Of a stretch of DNA of 64,000 nt, positions 62,418 through 64,000 are shown one piece after another. Within the stretch, counting starts at the first letter, position 1, and each line of letters opens with the position of its first letter. Position numbers and translations under genes: made by a program. Origin of the DNA: Hyphococcus sp. (GTDB taxonomy: Bacteria > Pseudomonadota > Alphaproteobacteria > Caulobacterales > Parvularculaceae); the NCBI GenBank assembly GCA_021776335.1, contig JAJFGB010000007.1, positions 310,001-374,000 on the forward strand. Reading direction: 5' to 3'. Under the pieces are notes generated by a model. That model was not told the origin of the DNA. It saw only the letters and a list, made by a program, of their open reading frames with translations, and did no database searches.

Positions 62418-63121
62418 GTGCTGATTGCGACCCAGCCGGCCTGCGCGTCGGGGGTTTTTTACCATTCACAATGGTCGATTACCCTGATGCGCTCGCCGCC
62501 ATTATTTTCTGTCAGGGTTGCCCGCTAAAATGCGTCTATTGCCACAATCCGGACCTGATGCCGGCATGTGGCAGACGCCGGATCGAATGGCGCGACATCC
62601 ATAAGCATCTCGTCCGGCGCGCCGGTCTGCTTGACGCCCTTGTTTTTTCCGGCGGTGAGCCGTTGATGCAAAGCGCGCTTCCCGCAGCAATGAGCGCAGC
62701 AAAAAAGCTTGGCTACAAAATTGGCCTACACACATCCGGCATTGCGCCGGAACGGCTGCGCGAGGTTTTGCCGCTTCTCGACTGGGTTGGCTTTGATGTG
62801 AAAGCGCCATTCGACAGATATGAAACGATCACCGGCGTTGCCGGCTCCGGCGAGAAAGCGCGGCAATCTCTGACGCTGCTCGCGGCGGCCGAAATCCCCA
62901 CCGAAGTGCGCACGACGATCTGGCCCGGTCACGTGGATACGAATGAGCTGCGTGAAATCACAAGCGACGTGAAGCAAATGGGCATTCAAAGTTTTGCGGT
63001 GCAAGAAGCGCGCGATCCGTTAACCAGTATACCAAAGGGCGGCGAGATATTTGACGATCCGGTGCTGCTATCTGCGTTCGCTGGCAAATTTGCAGACTTC
63101 ACGCTTCGCCGTGCTGCCTAG
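62414..63121 (+). CDS. nrdG: Anaerobic ribonucleotide reductase activating protein
   Basis: NrdG is the radical-SAM enzyme that puts the glycyl radical on NrdD. The 235-residue protein has the cluster motif CQGCPLKCVYCHNPDL (CxxxCxxC) and VFSGGEPLMQ. It is longer than E. coli NrdG and of the pyruvate-formate-lyase-activase-like branch. Its start overlaps the nrdD stop (ATGA), which secures co-translation. Confidence 0.95.
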   Translation: MSADCDPAGLRVGGFLPFTMVDYPDALAAIIFCQGCPLKCVYCHNPDLMPACGRRRIEWRDIHKHLVRRAGLLDALVFSGGEPLMQSALPAAMSAAKKLGYKIGLHTSGIAPERLREVLPLLDWVGFDVKAPFDRYETITGVAGSGEKARQSLTLLAAAEIPTEVRTTIWPGHVDTNELREITSDVKQMGIQSFAVQEARDPLTSIPKGGEIFDDPVLLSAFAGKFADFTLRRAA

Positions 63122-63197
63122 TGCGGCGCCATGCGCTTTACCTGCGTGAATCAGAAATCACGGCCTGTGTTTAATGTGATTATTCGCTGGCCGTACC

Positions 63198-63884
63198 TCA
63201 AATACCAATACTGGATTTGGTTCTGCGGCGCGCGGCGCCGAGGCCAGCAAGCCCTACCAAAAACAGCGGCAGCGCAGCGGGGAGCGGGACGTCAGAAACG
63301 CCGCCAAGTTGAGTGATCCTATAATTAGCAGTAGCGACTACAGGAATGTTTATACCGTCGAAAATAAATGTACGTAGACTAATTGTTGCGGCAACAAAAT
63401 CACTTAATTGAAGACCGGCGGGAATAGAGCCATCGGAAAAAGCGGTTCCCGTCGGATCAAAAAAGTCAAATAGGATCGTATTATAAAAACCGGCAGGGTC
63501 AGTGCCGATTTGGGGGCTGCTGTCAGTCGCACCAAATTGATCCGAGCCATTGGCAGCAAGGTCATTGATTACAATCAATTGACTCTGAAAATCGGGATTT
63601 GCGGTCGAAAATTGGTCTAGTAAAATATCAACCCCTCCTGCGGAGTATACAAAAATTCCTCTGGGATCTGAAAAGCTCAGCTGCTGTGACGTGTCATATC
63701 TGATCATTCCCGTAATGGTTTGAATCGGGACAGCTTGATTTACAAAGCTGCCGGCTGGCAGACCAGCCGTGTTCCTTACGGACCGTTGCGTTGCCGTAAA
63801 ATCAATTGTCACAATTGCGGCGCTGCACGCAACTATCGCAATTAAATTGAAAATAAAGCCAAAACAAATCGCTCGAATGCTCAT
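63198..63884 (-). CDS. Secreted protein with VPLPA-CTERM sorting signal
   Basis: The 228-residue protein has an N-terminal signal (FIFNLIAIVACSAAIV), a beta-rich body without known motifs, and the C-terminal VPLPAALPLFLVGLAGLGAARRR. The last is the VPLPA variant of the PEP-CTERM sorting tail: motif, membrane helix, Arg cluster. It should be exported, processed by an exosortase-like enzyme and retained at or released from the cell surface. No exosortase gene is in the window. Confidence 0.9.
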   Translation of the reverse strand: MSIRAICFGFIFNLIAIVACSAAIVTIDFTATQRSVRNTAGLPAGSFVNQAVPIQTITGMIRYDTSQQLSFSDPRGIFVYSAGGVDILLDQFSTANPDFQSQLIVINDLAANGSDQFGATDSSPQIGTDPAGFYNTILFDFFDPTGTAFSDGSIPAGLQLSDFVAATISLRTFIFDGINIPVVATANYRITQLGGVSDVPLPAALPLFLVGLAGLGAARRRTKSSIGI

Positions 63885-64000
63885 GATAATCCCTATTGAT
63901 TCGATTTTTCGTCTATTGTTCTATCAGATCACCTATTATTTATCCGGTCCACAAGATTCTATAGATGCCTTTGCAACCGTTTGGAGAATTCTAGATTGAT

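Noticed and set aside
1-64000. Prophage, transposon, toxin-antitoxin, restriction or CRISPR locus
   Set aside because: No integrase, transposase, phage structural, Cas, methylase/restriction or toxin-antitoxin gene was recognised in any frame examined.

Overview
The window looks like part of an alphaproteobacterial chromosome. The evidence is the gene content: a squalene-hopene cyclase, a DUF1476 F1-ATPase inhibitor (zeta subunit), an FnrN/FnrL-type regulator with a C-x2-C-x7-C cluster ligand set, a BigR-like sulfide locus, a CYP153 alkane hydroxylase, a VPLPA-type C-terminal sorting signal and the extragenic palindromes ending in CCTCAGGATGAGG. A marine or aquatic Hyphomonadaceae/Parvularculaceae-like organism would fit, but the species cannot be fixed from the sequence. 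There is no rRNA, CRISPR array, transposase, integrase or phage block; one tRNA (Gly-TCC) is present.

Layout. 1-2.2 kb: uvrB, cut by the left edge. 2.3-2.9 kb: palindromic repeats around a small GIY-YIG nuclease gene. 2.9-8.7 kb: CYP153 P450, a TPR protein built from 120-bp tandem repeats, a DUF885 peptidase-like protein, an acetyltransferase and another palindrome pair. 8.7-10.6 kb: an ECF41 sigma-factor operon with a textbook ECF41 promoter. 10.6-16.1 kb: a persulfide/sulfur locus (ArsR/BigR-like repressor, persulfide dioxygenase-like hydrolase, split YeeE transporter) with a SulP carrier translationally coupled to malonyl-CoA synthetase. 16.2-22.4 kb: shc, an orphan histidine kinase, and a diheme cytochrome/beta-helix lipoprotein pair. 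22.5-26 kb: purC-purS-SDR-methyltransferase-purQ. 26.2-29.7 kb: ATPase inhibitor, LysE exporter and a large beta-helix membrane protein of unknown role. 30-33.7 kb: SDR, then lemA-GNAT-racemase-M48 protease. 33.8-39.3 kb: lipoproteins and a TakP-like TRAP transporter with an oversized small permease. 39.5-45.6 kb: Bpt, SLC13 permease, flavin reductase/dehydrogenase pair, MBL hydrolase/SnoaL pair. 45.7-52.4 kb: HxlR-controlled cupin/hydrolase pair, DUF427, acyl-CoA dehydrogenase, VanX-like dipeptidase, DUF465, TRIC-like protein.

52.4-63.1 kb is the most coherent block and reads as a low-oxygen module: an O2-dependent desaturase divergent from hemN with FNR boxes between them, fnr itself with its ribosome-binding site buried in a hairpin, a UbiH-type hydroxylase, a PLP decarboxylase coupled to NnrS, and anaerobic ribonucleotide reductase nrdDG behind paired NrdR boxes. 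The window ends with a single secreted VPLPA-CTERM protein.

No clearly new defence or mobile system was found. The best leads are regulatory: the fnr hairpin, the 22-bp operator repeat at hxlR, the SulP-MatB coupling, the repeat-bounded GIY-YIG gene, and two unusual proteins (the 811-residue beta-helix membrane protein and a lipoprotein with mirror-symmetric cysteines).
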